From contig NZ_QLTT01000006.1 in assembly GCF_003269295.1 (NCBI RefSeq), forward strand, positions 1 through 64,000: a DNA stretch of 64,000 bases. Reading direction: 5' to 3'. Shown piece after piece: positions 7,073 to 16,281 of the stretch. Each line of letters opens with the position of its first letter. Position 1 is the stretch's first letter. Made by a program: the position numbers and the translations under genes. The notes under the pieces were generated by a model. It saw nothing but the letters and a program-made list of their open reading frames with translations, was not told the origin of the DNA and made no database searches. The DNA is from Lentzea atacamensis. Its GTDB lineage: Bacteria > Actinomycetota > Actinomycetes > Mycobacteriales > Pseudonocardiaceae.

Positions 7073-8260
7073 ATGAAGATCGCGATGGTGTCTGCCCACG
7101 CGAGCCCACACGTCGCCGGGCTCTCTTCCGCCTTGAGCCGACACGGGCACGACGTGACGGTGTACACCCGCAAGGACGACCCGGACCTGCCCAGCCGGGT
7201 GCGCACCGATCGCGGTTACAAGGTGGTGCATGTATCCGCCGGGCCGGCGTCGCCGCTCGCGGATGAGGACTCCTTGCCCCACACCGGCGCCTTCATCTCG
7301 CTCCTGCTTCAGGAATGGGCAGCGTCTCCGCCAGACGTGGTGCACGGGCACGGGTGGATGTCCGGCATGGTCAGCGTGCTCGGCGGGCAGCGGGTTCGAG
7401 TTCCGGTGGTGCAGACGTTCCATTCGCTGGCGGCGGTCGAGCGGCGTCATCACGTCAGCGACACGGACCCTGAAGAACGCGGCCGGATCGAAGTACTCGT
7501 CGGGAAGGAGGCCGCGCACGTCGCGGCGATCAGTTCGGACGAGATGGCCGAGCTGATCAAGGCAGGAGTGGGCAGGCGGAAGATCTCCGTCATTCCGAGC
7601 GGCGTCGACATCGACAGGTTCACACCCGAAGGCACCCTCGCAGGACGCGGCCGGCTGCATCGCGTGCTCACCACGGCACCGCTGCTGCGGTACGCGGATG
7701 TCGAGCCCGTCATCACGGCGTTCTCCAGTCTCGACGGCACCGAGCTGGTAGTCGCTGGTCGTCCCGGAAGTGGACGACTGCACGACGATCCAGAACTCAC
7801 GAAGCTGCGGGAACACGCTGAACACCTCGGTGTCGGAGACAGGGTCGTGTTCGCCGGCGCGGTTGCGCGCTCGGCGATGCCCGCTCTGTTGCGATCGGCC
7901 GACGTTGTCGCCTGCGCACCGTTGTACGAACCGTCTGGTGCGGTCGCGATCGAGGCGATGGCGTGCGGGGTGCCGGTCGTCGCCACCGCAGTCGGAGCGT
8001 TGGCTGATGTCGTTGTGAACGGTGTGACGGGCCTGCTCGTGCCGCCACGAGAACCAGAAAGCCTGGCACGGGCGCTGCGCTCGCTCGTGCTGGACGACAC
8101 GCTGCGCAACGAGTTCGCGGTGGCGGGCCGGGATCGCGCCACCGCACGGTATTCCTGGAGTCGCGTTGCCGAGGACGTCCTGCGTGCTTACACACTGGCC
8201 GGTGCTGATTCGTCCGGACGGATGCGCCCTGCGGAGTGTGACGTGGATTCTGCGGGGTAG
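7073..8260 (+). CDS. GT4-family glycosyltransferase
   Basis: Protein of 395 residues with the two-Rossmann GT-B layout of glycosyltransferase family 4. The N-terminal acceptor half begins MKIAMVSAHASP and contains PDVVHGHGWMSG; the C-terminal donor half has the EX7E segment YEPSGAVAIEAMACG followed by VPVVAT. Such enzymes transfer sugars from nucleotide donors to lipids, small thiols or polysaccharides; the substrate cannot be told. ATG 7073 was chosen over GTG 7067 because CTGGAG sits 6 bases upstream of it. It is preceded by a SigB-type promoter, and its own last bases appear to carry another promoter for the oxidase gene downstream. Confidence 0.85.
   Translation: MKIAMVSAHASPHVAGLSSALSRHGHDVTVYTRKDDPDLPSRVRTDRGYKVVHVSAGPASPLADEDSLPHTGAFISLLLQEWAASPPDVVHGHGWMSGMVSVLGGQRVRVPVVQTFHSLAAVERRHHVSDTDPEERGRIEVLVGKEAAHVAAISSDEMAELIKAGVGRRKISVIPSGVDIDRFTPEGTLAGRGRLHRVLTTAPLLRYADVEPVITAFSSLDGTELVVAGRPGSGRLHDDPELTKLREHAEHLGVGDRVVFAGAVARSAMPALLRSADVVACAPLYEPSGAVAIEAMACGVPVVATAVGALADVVVNGVTGLLVPPREPESLARALRSLVLDDTLRNEFAVAGRDRATARYSWSRVAEDVLRAYTLAGADSSGRMRPAECDVDSAG
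8236..8260 (+). promoter_or_regulatory. SigB-type promoter at end of GT4 gene, facing ctaD
   Basis: GTGT, 15 bases, GGGTAG, where the TAG is also the stop codon of the glycosyltransferase gene. The predicted start is about 40 bases before the ctaD ATG. Confidence 0.5.
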
Positions 8261-8305
8261 TCCGGGCGCTGCGCGGCGCGTGCCGTGCGGTGCCGAAGGG
8301 GGATC

Positions 8306-10060
8306 ATGACCACGCTGAAACCCACACCGGTCGTCCCGCTCCCGACGAGGGCCGCTCGGGGCCGCAAGGGCGCCGCCTTGCTGAAGCTGCTGAACACCAC
8401 CGATCACAAGCTGATCGGGATCATGTACATGGTCACGTCGTTCGGCTTCTTCATGATCGGCGGCGTGATGGCGCTGCTGATGCGTGGTGAGCTCGCGCGG
8501 CCGGGTCTGCAGTTCCTGTCCAACGAGCAGTACAACCAGCTGTTCACCATGCACGGCACAGTGATGCTGTTGCTGTACGCGACGCCGATCGTGTTCGGAT
8601 TCGCCAACTTCGTGGTGCCGTTGCAGATCGGATCCCCCGACGTGGCGTTCCCGCGCCTGAACGCCTTCTCGTACTGGCTGTTCCTGTTCGGCGGCCTGAT
8701 CGTCGTCTGCTCGTTCATGACCCCGGCCGGCGCGGCAGACTTCGGCTGGACCGCCTACACACCGCTGTCGAGCGCGACGCACTCCCCCGGTATCGGCGGT
8801 GACCTGTGGATCTCCGGGCTCGTGGTCGGTGGTCTCGGCACGATCCTCGGCGCGGTCAACATGATCACCACCATCGTCTGCCTGCGCGCGCCCGGCATGA
8901 CGATGTTCCGCATGCCGATCTTCACCTGGAACATCCTGGTCACGTCGATACTCGTGCTGCTGGCGTTCCCGATCCTCACCGCCGCCCTGCTCGGGCTGCT
9001 CGCCGACCGCCACTTCGGCGCGCACGTGTTCGACCCGGCCAACGGCGGCGTGATCCTGTGGCAGCACCTGTTCTGGTTCTTCGGCCATCCGGAGGTCTAC
9101 ATCGTCGCGTTGCCGTTCTTCGGGATCGTGTCGGAGATCTTCCCGGTGTTCAGCCGCAAACCGCTGTTCGGCTACAAGGGCCTGGTGTACGCGACGATCG
9201 CGATCGCGCTCTACTCCGTGGTGGTGTGGGCGCACCACATGTACGCCACCGGTGCCGTACTGCTGCTGTTCTTCTCCGCCACCACGTTCATCATCGCCAT
9301 CCCGACCGGCATCAAGTTCTTCAACTGGATCGGCACGATGTGGAAAGGACAGCTGACGTTCGAGACACCGATGCTGTTCAGCATCGGCTTCATCGTCACG
9401 TTCCTCTTCGGCGGCCTGTCCGGCATCCTGCTCGCCTCACCACCGCTGGACTTCCACGTCACCGACACCTACTTCGTCGTCGCCCACTTCCACTACGTGC
9501 TGTTCGGCACCATCGTGTTCGCCACCTACGCCGGCATCTACTTCTGGTTCCCCAAGATCACCGGCCGGATGATGAACGAGCCGCTGGGCAAGCTGCACTT
9601 CTGGACCACGTTCATCGGCTTCCACGGCACGTTCCTGGTCCACCACTGGCTAGGCAACCAGGGCATGCCCCGCCGCTACGCCGACTACCTCGCGTCCGAC
9701 AACTTCACGTTCCTCAACACGATCTCCACCATCGGCTCCTTCGTACTCGGGCTGTCGGTGCTTCCGTTCGTGTACAACGTCTTCCGCAGTCGCCTGTACG
9801 GCGAGCCCGCTCGGAGCGACGACCCGTGGGGCTTCGGCAACTCGCTGGAGTGGGCCACCACGTCTCCCCCGCCCCGGCACAACTTCCACGAGCTGCCCAG
9901 GATCCGGTCCGAGCGCCCCGCGTTCGAACTGCACTACCCGCAGATGGTCGAACGGATGCGCGACGAGTCGCACGTGTCCATCACGAAACGCGGACCCGCC
10001 GGCGTCGACAAGACCACCGAAGAGGTGCTCGCCCCGACCGACCGCGAAACGAAGCACTGA
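8306..10060 (+). CDS. ctaD: Cytochrome c oxidase subunit I (aa3 type)
   Basis: Protein of 584 residues, the haem-copper subunit I of an aa3-type cytochrome c oxidase, with about 12 membrane helices. Metal ligands are visible: TMHGTVM (low-spin haem), GHPEVYI (CuB His-Tyr pair), the HH pair in WAHHMYATG (CuB), and HFHYVLFG (both haems). AAGGGGG lies just before the ATG. The gene stands apart from other oxidase genes (no ctaC, ctaE or qcr nearby), so it is probably an extra, conditionally expressed copy. A DUF3040-type gene follows after 3 bases and may be cotranscribed. Confidence 0.95.
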   Translation: MTTLKPTPVVPLPTRAARGRKGAALLKLLNTTDHKLIGIMYMVTSFGFFMIGGVMALLMRGELARPGLQFLSNEQYNQLFTMHGTVMLLLYATPIVFGFANFVVPLQIGSPDVAFPRLNAFSYWLFLFGGLIVVCSFMTPAGAADFGWTAYTPLSSATHSPGIGGDLWISGLVVGGLGTILGAVNMITTIVCLRAPGMTMFRMPIFTWNILVTSILVLLAFPILTAALLGLLADRHFGAHVFDPANGGVILWQHLFWFFGHPEVYIVALPFFGIVSEIFPVFSRKPLFGYKGLVYATIAIALYSVVVWAHHMYATGAVLLLFFSATTFIIAIPTGIKFFNWIGTMWKGQLTFETPMLFSIGFIVTFLFGGLSGILLASPPLDFHVTDTYFVVAHFHYVLFGTIVFATYAGIYFWFPKITGRMMNEPLGKLHFWTTFIGFHGTFLVHHWLGNQGMPRRYADYLASDNFTFLNTISTIGSFVLGLSVLPFVYNVFRSRLYGEPARSDDPWGFGNSLEWATTSPPPRHNFHELPRIRSERPAFELHYPQMVERMRDESHVSITKRGPAGVDKTTEEVLAPTDRETKH

Positions 10061-10063
10061 GCC

Positions 10064-10321
10064 GTGGACGCCGCGCACGAACGCCACGAGCTCCGCCGGA
10101 TCGAGCGCTGGCTGGCGGTCAACGATCCCGGACTGGCCGCGGCGCTCAGCGCACCGGGTGCCGAGCCGCGGCGGCTCAACCGTCGGCCGGTTCGGTTCAC
10201 CGTCGACCTGCTCGGTGCGACGTGCGTGGTGATCGGCGCGGCCACCGGCGTGCTCACGTTCGTCTTCGTCGGTGTGGTGGTCCTCATGGTCGGCGCGTGT
10301 CTGCACACGACTCGCGTTTGA
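10064..10321 (+). CDS. DUF3040-like small membrane protein
   Basis: Protein of 85 residues: a basic/acidic N-terminal stretch (HERHELRRIERWL) of the DUF3040 pattern, then two closely spaced membrane helices from about 46 to 80, ending GACLHTTRV. GTG start 3 bases after the ctaD stop, so translation is probably coupled. Function of the family is unknown. A truncated relative with the same ACLHTT ending occurs at about 16.9-17.0 kb. Confidence 0.75.
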   Translation: MDAAHERHELRRIERWLAVNDPGLAAALSAPGAEPRRLNRRPVRFTVDLLGATCVVIGAATGVLTFVFVGVVVLMVGACLHTTRV

Positions 10322-10349
10322 AGCGCAACGAAGTGGGCACAGGCACGGT

Positions 10350-11590
10350 ATGGGAATGCGAGATCATCGTGGAGACCAGTCGTTGCGGCTCCTGATGGAG
10401 GGCTACGCCTGGCTGCCAGGTCTGCGGCGCAGCACCGGCAGCGATGTGGTGCGGACACGCGTGATGGGTCAGCCCGCACTCGGGTTGTGCGGACCGGAAG
10501 CCGCGCAGTTCTTCTACGACGAGAAGCACGTGCAACGGCACGGCGCGATCCCCGGCCCGGTGCTGAGCACGCTGTTCGGTCACGGTGCCGTGCACACGCT
10601 CGACGGCGACGCGCACCGGCAGCGCAAGAGCTTGTTCCTGTCACTGGTGACGCGGGAATCGACTGCCTCACTGGTCTCCTGCGTGGCCGCCGCGTGGGAG
10701 GACACCGTCGTCGGGTGGCCCGAGGCCGCGAGGTCGTGCTGTTCGACGAGGCGAGCCGGGCGCTGACCGCGGGCGTTCGCCGGTGGGCCGGCATACCCGT
10801 GGAAACCCACGAGGTGGCCGCGCTGGCAGCCGATCTGGTGGCGATGGTCGACGGGTTCGCCACGGCCGGTCCCCGGCACTGGCGAGCCCGGAAAGCCCGC
10901 AAACGCCGTGAGGCGTGGCTCGCTGCGCTGGTGCGACAGGTGCGCGACAACGAGCTCGGCACACCGCAGGGGGCAGCCCTCGATGTCGTTGCCCGGCATC
11001 GCGATGCGGACGGCGAGCTGCTCGACCCGCACACCGCGGCGGTGGAGCTGCTGAACGTGATCCGGCCGACCGTGGCGGTGTGCTGGTTCGTCGCCTATGC
11101 CGGACACGCGCTGCACCGCTGGCCGCAGCACCGCGAACCGCTGCGCGCGGGCGGTGACTTCGCTGTCGCGTTCGCGCACGAGCTGCGCCGGTTCTACCCG
11201 TTCGCACCGTTCCTCGGAGGCCGCGCCACCCACGACCTGACGTGGCAGGGCGAGCACGTGCCAGAGGGATCCCTCGTCCTGCTGGACCTGTACGGCCAGA
11301 ACCACGACAGTCGCTTGTGGACGGATCCGTACCGGTTCGACCCGCAGCGGTTCGTCGACCGCGAGATCGGCGCGTGGGACCTCGTGCCGCAGGGTGCCGG
11401 TGATCCGCACACCGGGCACCGCTGCCCCGGTGAACCGTTCACCGTCGCACTGCTCGCCGAGTTGTCCACCCGCCTGGCCGGCCTGGACCACGACGTGCCC
11501 GACCAGGACCTCACCATCTCGCTGAGCCGGATTCCGGCACGCCCACGCAGCGGCTTCCGGCTCATTCCCGCGACGGCACGCCAAACGTGA
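10350..11590 (+). pseudogene. CYP152-like P450 peroxygenase, frameshifted
   Basis: The N-terminal third lies in one frame (10350 to about 10725, with GYAWLPGLRR and FGHGAVHTLDGDAHR) and the rest in another (from about 10728, starting VVLFDEASRAL). The shift falls in a GC run at 10721-10732 and is what one lost base would give. The I-helix reads VIRPTVAV, with Arg-Pro in place of the usual acid-alcohol pair, and the haem-binding segment is TGHRCPGE. Both are marks of the CYP152 fatty-acid peroxygenases, which use hydrogen peroxide directly. The start is ATG 10350 or 10356. Otherwise full length (about 410 residues), so a recent mutation or a sequencing error is more likely than old decay. Confidence 0.75.
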
Positions 11591-11634
11591 CTCTGCTCCG
11601 CGTTTGTCTCCGCTCTGCCGGGCTAAACAGAACG

Positions 11635-12396
11635 ATGAGTGCTGTTGGACAACTGCGATCACTGGCACGCGAAAACGTCGCCGTCGCCGCTCTCACGATC
11701 CCCCGCCTGCTGCGCCATTCGGTGTGGCGCGACGTGAATCCTCACGAAGGCGCGGGCCTGGGCGTCGTCCTGATGCCCGGATTCGGCGCGAGCGACTTCA
11801 GCCTCACCTTGGCCACCACCTGGCTGCGAGACCGCGGCTACCTGCCGGTCGGTGCCGGCGTCGGGTTCAACGTGGGCTGCACCTCCGCACTAGTCGACCG
11901 CATCGAACAACGCCTGGAGGAACACGCCGAGGCCACCGGCGGCCCGGTCGTGCTGCTGGGCCAGAGCCGCGGCGGTGGACTCGCCCGGCTGGCCGCTGTT
12001 CGCCGCCCCGACCTCGTGCGCGGCCTGGTGATGCTGGGCAGCCCGGTGCTCGACCCGATGGGCGCCCACCCACACGTGCTGCTCGCCGCCAGGGCCCTGG
12101 CGGGGTTGTCCGCGATCGGCGTGCCCGGTCTGATGGACAACGACTGCCTCTCGGGCACCTGCTTCGAGGACAACGTCGCCGCGGCCACCGCGCCGCTGGA
12201 GATCCCTGCAGTGTCGGTGTACTCCAAGTCGGACGGAATCGTGCCGTGGCGGCTGAGCCTCGACCCGTCCGCCGAGCACGTCGAGGTGCACAGCACCCAC
12301 ACCGGCATGGGACTGGACCCGGACGTGTACCTCGCGCTGCGGCCGCGCCTGGCCGCCTGGGCCGCGGAAAGGTTCGACCTGCGCGATGTCGGCTGA
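11635..12396 (+). CDS. Alpha/beta hydrolase
   Basis: Protein of 253 residues with an alpha/beta hydrolase core. The nucleophile elbow is LGQSRGG (Ser about 106); an oxyanion segment MPGFGAS lies earlier, and YSKSDGIVPW plus HTGMGLDP near the end likely hold the acid and histidine. The pattern resembles esterases/lipases that act on acyl esters; the substrate is unknown. The start at ATG 11635 follows a gap of only 44 bases after the P450. An imperfect SigB-like element (GTTT, 14 bases, GGGCTA at 11602-11625) sits there. The stop overlaps the start of a short remnant reading frame. Confidence 0.8.
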   Translation: MSAVGQLRSLARENVAVAALTIPRLLRHSVWRDVNPHEGAGLGVVLMPGFGASDFSLTLATTWLRDRGYLPVGAGVGFNVGCTSALVDRIEQRLEEHAEATGGPVVLLGQSRGGGLARLAAVRRPDLVRGLVMLGSPVLDPMGAHPHVLLAARALAGLSAIGVPGLMDNDCLSGTCFEDNVAAATAPLEIPAVSVYSKSDGIVPWRLSLDPSAEHVEVHSTHTGMGLDPDVYLALRPRLAAWAAERFDLRDVG

Positions 12397-12474
12397 CGAA
12401 CGGCCTCTCCGGACGGCCGAAGAGGTCTTCGGCTGGACCGAACTGTGCCCCGAGCTGCGCGGCGTGCGGCACGT

Positions 12475-12663
12475 CCGGTGTGGACACCGCTGATCCCGGC
12501 GACGATGCCCGGGGAGAAGGTCGATGACTTCGGTGCGCAGACATCGATGGGACGTGCCGTGCAACCCGCCGAGCTGCCACCGGTCGTCGTCTTCTTCGCC
12601 TCGCAGGAGTCCAGCTACATCACCGGCGAGGTCCTCGGCGTAACCGGCGGCCAGCTGCTCACA
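12475..12663 (+). pseudogene. Short-chain dehydrogenase C-terminal remnant
   Basis: About 63 codons that match only the last quarter of classical short-chain dehydrogenases: PLIPATMP, then TSMGRAVQPAELPPVVVFFAS and the typical ending SSYITGEVLGVTGGQ. The Rossmann and catalytic parts are absent. The frame runs in-frame into the cupin gene, so a stop has been lost. Just before it (12386-12493), a separate 35-codon frame starting MSADERPLRTAEEVFGWTEL looks like the start of another lost gene. The stretch between the hydrolase and the cupin therefore holds only debris. Confidence 0.7.
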
Positions 12664-12705
12664 TGGCGCGCGTTTACCCGCCCTTCGCCGGGCAATCCAG
12701 CTGCC

Positions 12706-13233
12706 ATGCCAGCTGACCTGCCCTTCGAGGCACCACGAAGCCGTCTGTCGCCGGAGGAGCTGGCGGACATTGCCAAGGCCGTCGCGAACCAGCCCGCACT
12801 CTGGGAGGACGGACTGCGACAGACCACAGCGGAACGCACCTATTCCGAGGTGTTCACCAACGAGCACCTCGGAGTGTGGGCCATCTCCTGGATGGCCGAC
12901 GGTCACGACACCGGGTTCCACGACCACGACCGGTCCTGCGGCGCGGTCCACGTCGTCAGCGGCTGCATCCGCCACGAACACCTGCGGCTCGGCGCGCGTC
13001 CCACGGGAACGGCGGTGGACGCCGGCGGGACGTTCTGCTTCGACGACACCTTCATCCACCGCATGCGTCGTGAACCCGGCGCCGGACCGACGATCACCAT
13101 CCACGCCTACTCCCCGCCACTGGTCCAAACCGGCCAGTACGGCGAGAACCACGACGGTCTGCTGCACCGCACCCCGACCGACGCCGAAGAGCAGCTCAAA
13201 CCCCACGGACACCAAGGCACCCCGACCGGCTGA
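12706..13233 (+). CDS. Cysteine-dioxygenase-like cupin
   Basis: Protein of 175 residues with the cupin layout of type I cysteine dioxygenase: first iron-binding motif FHDHDRSCGAVHVVSG and second motif DTFIHRMR, with ITIHAYSPPL closing the barrel. Members oxidise cysteine or related thiols to sulfinic acids using Fe(II) and oxygen. The start at ATG 12706 was chosen because homology begins there and the in-frame upstream part is an SDR remnant. A weak SigB-like element (GTTT, 14 bases, GGGCAA at 12672-12695) lies 10 bases upstream. The substrate may not be cysteine; the family call is good. Confidence 0.8.
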   Translation: MPADLPFEAPRSRLSPEELADIAKAVANQPALWEDGLRQTTAERTYSEVFTNEHLGVWAISWMADGHDTGFHDHDRSCGAVHVVSGCIRHEHLRLGARPTGTAVDAGGTFCFDDTFIHRMRREPGAGPTITIHAYSPPLVQTGQYGENHDGLLHRTPTDAEEQLKPHGHQGTPTG

Positions 13234-13282
13234 AGCGTTCTGCGATCTGGTTTTGCGCTCCTCCTCCTGGCAACTCTCCTAT

Positions 13283-14752
13283 ATGGACCAGAACAGGGCA
13301 CCGGTGCTGGAGGCGTTGCAGGCGTTCCGCGAGTGCGGTTACACACCGTTCAACCCGCCCGGCCACCGCCAGGGCCGCGGCGCGGACCCCCGCGTGCTGG
13401 AGATCCTCGGTGAAGCCGTGTACGCCGCCGACATCATCTCCGTCAACGGCCTGGACGACCGGCTCAACCGCCAGGGTGTCATCGAGCAGGCCCAGCAGCT
13501 GATGGCCGAGGCGGTCGGCGCCGAGCAGGCGTTCTTCTCCACCTGCGGCAGTTCGCTGTCGGTCAAGAGCGCCATGCTGTCGGTCGCCGGCCCGCACGAG
13601 AAGCTCATCGTGCCCCGCCACGCCCACAAGTCGGTCACCTCGGCCCTCATCCTCAGCGGCGTCTGCCCGGTGTGGCTGTCCCCGCACTGGGACGCCGAAC
13701 GCCACCTGTCCCACCCACCAGGCCCCGACGAGGTCCGGGAGCTGTTCAAGGCAGAGCCCGAGGCCAAGGGCATGCTGCTCGTGACGCCCAACGACTACGG
13801 CACGTGCGGGGACATCCAGGCCATCGCCGAGGTGTGCCACGAGTTCGGCAAGCCGCTCATCGTCGACGAGGCGTGGGGCGCGCACCTGCCGTTCCACCCC
13901 GACCTGCCGCCGTGGGGCATGGACGCCGACGCCGACGTCGTCGTGACCAGCGTGCACAAGTCCGGTGCCGCGGTGGAGCAGAGCTCGGTGTTCCACCTGC
14001 AAGGTGACCTCGTGGACCCGAACGTGCTCAAGGCCCGCGAGGACCTGCTGGCCACCACGAGCCCCACGTCCCTCGTCTACGCCACCCTCGACGGCTGGCG
14101 GCGGCACATGGTCCAGCACGGCAAGGAACTGCTCACCGCGACCCTCGCACTGGCCCACTCCACCCGCGCCGCGATCAACGACCTGACCGGCCTGCGCGTG
14201 ATGGGCGAGGCCGAGTTCCTCGGGGAGGAGCTGGCGAAGTCGCTCGACCCTCTCAAGATGGTCATCGACGTGTCCGCCCTGGACATCAGCGGCTACCAGG
14301 CCACCGACTGGCTGCGCGAACACCAGCGCGTCACCCTCGGCCTGTCCGACCACAGGCGCGTCGTCGCCCAGTTCACCCACGCCGACGACCACCGCACCGC
14401 AGGCATCCTGCTCGACGCACTCAGTGCTCTGGTCAAGGCCGCAGACGACTTCGAGACACCGCCACCGGTGGACCTGCCCTCATCGGACGAACTGCAGCTC
14501 GAGACGGTGATGCTGCCCCGCGACGCGTTCTTCGCCGAGGTCGAGCAGGTCGACGCGGACCAGGCCGTCGGGCGGATCAGCGCCGAGATGGTCACGCCGT
14601 ACCCGCCCGGCGCGCCTGCTGTGCTGCCGGGTGAGGTGATCACCAAGGAGGTCGTCGACTACGTCCGCAGCGGCCTGAACGCCGGGATGGAACTGCCCGA
14701 CCCGGCCGACTCGGAGCTGAAGAGCTTCCGGGTCGTGGCTCGGAAGCCGTGA
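13283..14752 (+). CDS. Orn/Lys/Arg decarboxylase (SpeA-like)
   Basis: Protein of 489 residues of the fold type I PLP decarboxylases for ornithine, lysine or arginine. Visible: an N-terminal PPGHRQGRG segment, the PLP-binding lysine in TSVHKSGAA, and the cofactor aspartate in LIVDEAWGAH. The length matches the short Bacillus SpeA type, without the N-terminal wing domain of the inducible enterobacterial enzymes. It makes a polyamine precursor (agmatine or cadaverine) and consumes protons. No clear ribosome site precedes ATG 13283. A decayed amidohydrolase gene follows on the same strand and may once have been its partner. Confidence 0.85.
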   Translation: MDQNRAPVLEALQAFRECGYTPFNPPGHRQGRGADPRVLEILGEAVYAADIISVNGLDDRLNRQGVIEQAQQLMAEAVGAEQAFFSTCGSSLSVKSAMLSVAGPHEKLIVPRHAHKSVTSALILSGVCPVWLSPHWDAERHLSHPPGPDEVRELFKAEPEAKGMLLVTPNDYGTCGDIQAIAEVCHEFGKPLIVDEAWGAHLPFHPDLPPWGMDADADVVVTSVHKSGAAVEQSSVFHLQGDLVDPNVLKAREDLLATTSPTSLVYATLDGWRRHMVQHGKELLTATLALAHSTRAAINDLTGLRVMGEAEFLGEELAKSLDPLKMVIDVSALDISGYQATDWLREHQRVTLGLSDHRRVVAQFTHADDHRTAGILLDALSALVKAADDFETPPPVDLPSSDELQLETVMLPRDAFFAEVEQVDADQAVGRISAEMVTPYPPGAPAVLPGEVITKEVVDYVRSGLNAGMELPDPADSELKSFRVVARKP

Positions 14753-14753
14753 A

Positions 14754-15128
14754 TGTACGCGGATGACCTGGTGCGGCCGTGGTGGGACGCGCTGCACGTC
14801 GACATGCCGCTGTTCGACGTCCACACCCATGTGGGGAATGCACGATCCCAGCGGTTTCCGCCCCCTTCGGGGAGCTGACGGAGCAACTGTCCACAGTAGA
14901 CGCGGACGCGGCGGTGTTCGCGATGACCGAACCCGAGGGCTATCAGGCCGCGAACGACGCGATGCTGGACGCCAGAGCGGTCTTCGACTCCGTGCGGCCT
15001 GCTCGGCCTTTACGAGCAACACGCCCCGCACCTCGACACCGGCAACGAGTACGCCGTCGGCTGGGACCTCATCGCCACCGTGGCGCTGATCGCCCGTACT
15101 CCCCGGCCCTCCGCTGCCCGCGACGTGA
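14754..15128 (+). pseudogene. Amidohydrolase N-terminal remnant, frameshifted
   Basis: It begins MYADDLVRPWWDALHVDMP and reaches FDVHTHVG, the metal-binding HxH of the amidohydrolase TIM barrel, then slips through other frames (GMHDPSGF, then ELTEQLSTVDADAAVFAMTE). The similarity stops after about 80 residues. A further in-frame stretch reading GLYEQHAPHLDTGNEYAVGW (about 15003-15062) does not obviously belong to the same enzyme. At least two frame changes and a missing C-terminus make it non-functional. Confidence 0.6.
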
Positions 15129-15626
15129 TCACTTCTTCGCGGCGTCGTAGCCGACGTGCAGCCAATCTGAAGCGGCGACAGCGGACAGGGCGGTCATGAC
15201 CAGACGGGTGGCCCTCGGCGCGAGCACCAGTCCCGCGGTGAACGCACTCGCCATCCAGACACCCGAACAGAACGGGCACGTCATGAGCTCACCCACGGCG
15301 TGCCGCACGCCGTGACCGCGCACGGTCTCTTTGACCTCGGCCACACCGGCGGGCTCCTCGTACCGGGTGAACGGTGCGCGCAGCACGCTGGTGATCGACG
15401 ACTTGGTGACTAGCCTGCTCGCCTTGTGGGTGGCCAGCGCCAGCAGGGCCGTGTCCCCGACCGAGAACCGCTCCGGCAGCCGAGTCCCCCGATGCCGGCC
15501 GACAGCCGTGGCGGCGCCTGCGAGAGCACCGTACGAGCACAGCGATGCCAGATATCCGAGCAGCGGCCGTCGTTCACCATCCGCGTAGGCGCGCTGGACA
15601 CTCTCGAAGGACTCCGCGATCGACAT
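15129..15626 (-). CDS. DUF1360 membrane protein
   Basis: Protein of 165 residues with three or four membrane helices and the CPFCSGVWMA cysteine motif typical of DUF1360. The middle has ATHKASRLVTKSSITSVLRAPFTRYEE, shown here only for its position near residues 68-94. The start at ATG 15626 is followed directly by MSIAESFESV; a longer frame extends upstream but has no support. Function unknown; members are often found with stress genes in actinobacteria. It is divergent from the DUF2231 gene. Confidence 0.75.
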   Translation of the reverse strand: MSIAESFESVQRAYADGERRPLLGYLASLCSYGALAGAATAVGRHRGTRLPERFSVGDTALLALATHKASRLVTKSSITSVLRAPFTRYEEPAGVAEVKETVRGHGVRHAVGELMTCPFCSGVWMASAFTAGLVLAPRATRLVMTALSAVAASDWLHVGYDAAKK

Positions 15627-15665
15627 GGCTGAGGTGTTGCCATCGCGGGTGCGTCCAAACCACCG

Positions 15666-15690
15666 GGATGGGCGACGCGCGGCGGGGTAT
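15666..15690 (+). promoter_or_regulatory. SigB-type promoter of DUF2231 gene
   Basis: GGAT, 15 bases, GGGTAT. The -10 element ends 8 bases before the ATG at 15699, implying a leaderless transcript. Confidence 0.65.
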
Positions 15691-15698
15691 CCGCAGCC

Positions 15699-16280
15699 AT
15701 GAACCTTCATGACGTACTGCGAACCGCGGAGAACCTCCGTGCCGCTGACCGGCCGGCAGCCGCAGTGGCGACGGCGGCTCGGCGTCTGCTGCGGTCGTCA
15801 CGCCTGCGCGAGGTGCTGCGCGGATCGTGGCTCGGCCATCCGCTGCACCCCCTGATCATCACCGTGCCCATCGGAGCCTGGGTGTGCGCGTCGGCGCTGG
15901 ACGTTCGAGCAGGCAACGAGGACGCGGCCCGCCGCCTCACCGGCATCGGTCTGGCAGCGGCACCACCGACCGTCCTCTTGGGACTGGCGGACTACGACGG
16001 GCTGGGGCCGCGGCAGCAACGCGTCGGGGTGGTGCACGCGGCCGCGAACACCGCCGCGTTGGCCTGCTTCACCGCGTCCTACGCCGCACGACGACGCGAG
16101 GCCCATACCGAGGGGAAGCTGCTGAGCCTGCTCGGACTGGCGGCGCTGGGCGTCGGCGGCGCGCTCGGCGGCCACCTCTCCTACGCCCAGGGCGCCGGAG
16201 TGTTCCGCTGGCAGCGCCCCGCGGAGGACAGCAACGTGCACCCGTTCGAGGCGCGCCGATCCACCCGGCAGGTCCGTTGA
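15699..16280 (+). CDS. DUF2231 family membrane protein
   Basis: Protein of 193 residues with a soluble N-terminal 45 residues, then GSWLGHPLHPLIITVPIGAW, the HPLHP hallmark of DUF2231, and four membrane helices. The C-terminus carries a short soluble tail with a histidine (VHPFEARR). Family function is unknown; some members sit beside redox or haem proteins. Preceded by a SigB-type promoter at leaderless distance. The gene ends 1 base before the convergent gene at 16282. Confidence 0.8.
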   Translation: MNLHDVLRTAENLRAADRPAAAVATAARRLLRSSRLREVLRGSWLGHPLHPLIITVPIGAWVCASALDVRAGNEDAARRLTGIGLAAAPPTVLLGLADYDGLGPRQQRVGVVHAAANTAALACFTASYAARRREAHTEGKLLSLLGLAALGVGGALGGHLSYAQGAGVFRWQRPAEDSNVHPFEARRSTRQVR

Positions 16281-16281
16281 G

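Noticed and set aside
7058..9238. A 726-codon minus-strand frame opposite the glycosyltransferase and ctaD
   Set aside because: Translation is histidine/arginine/glutamine-rich low complexity, typical of an antisense frame in GC-rich DNA; ctaD on the plus strand is certain.
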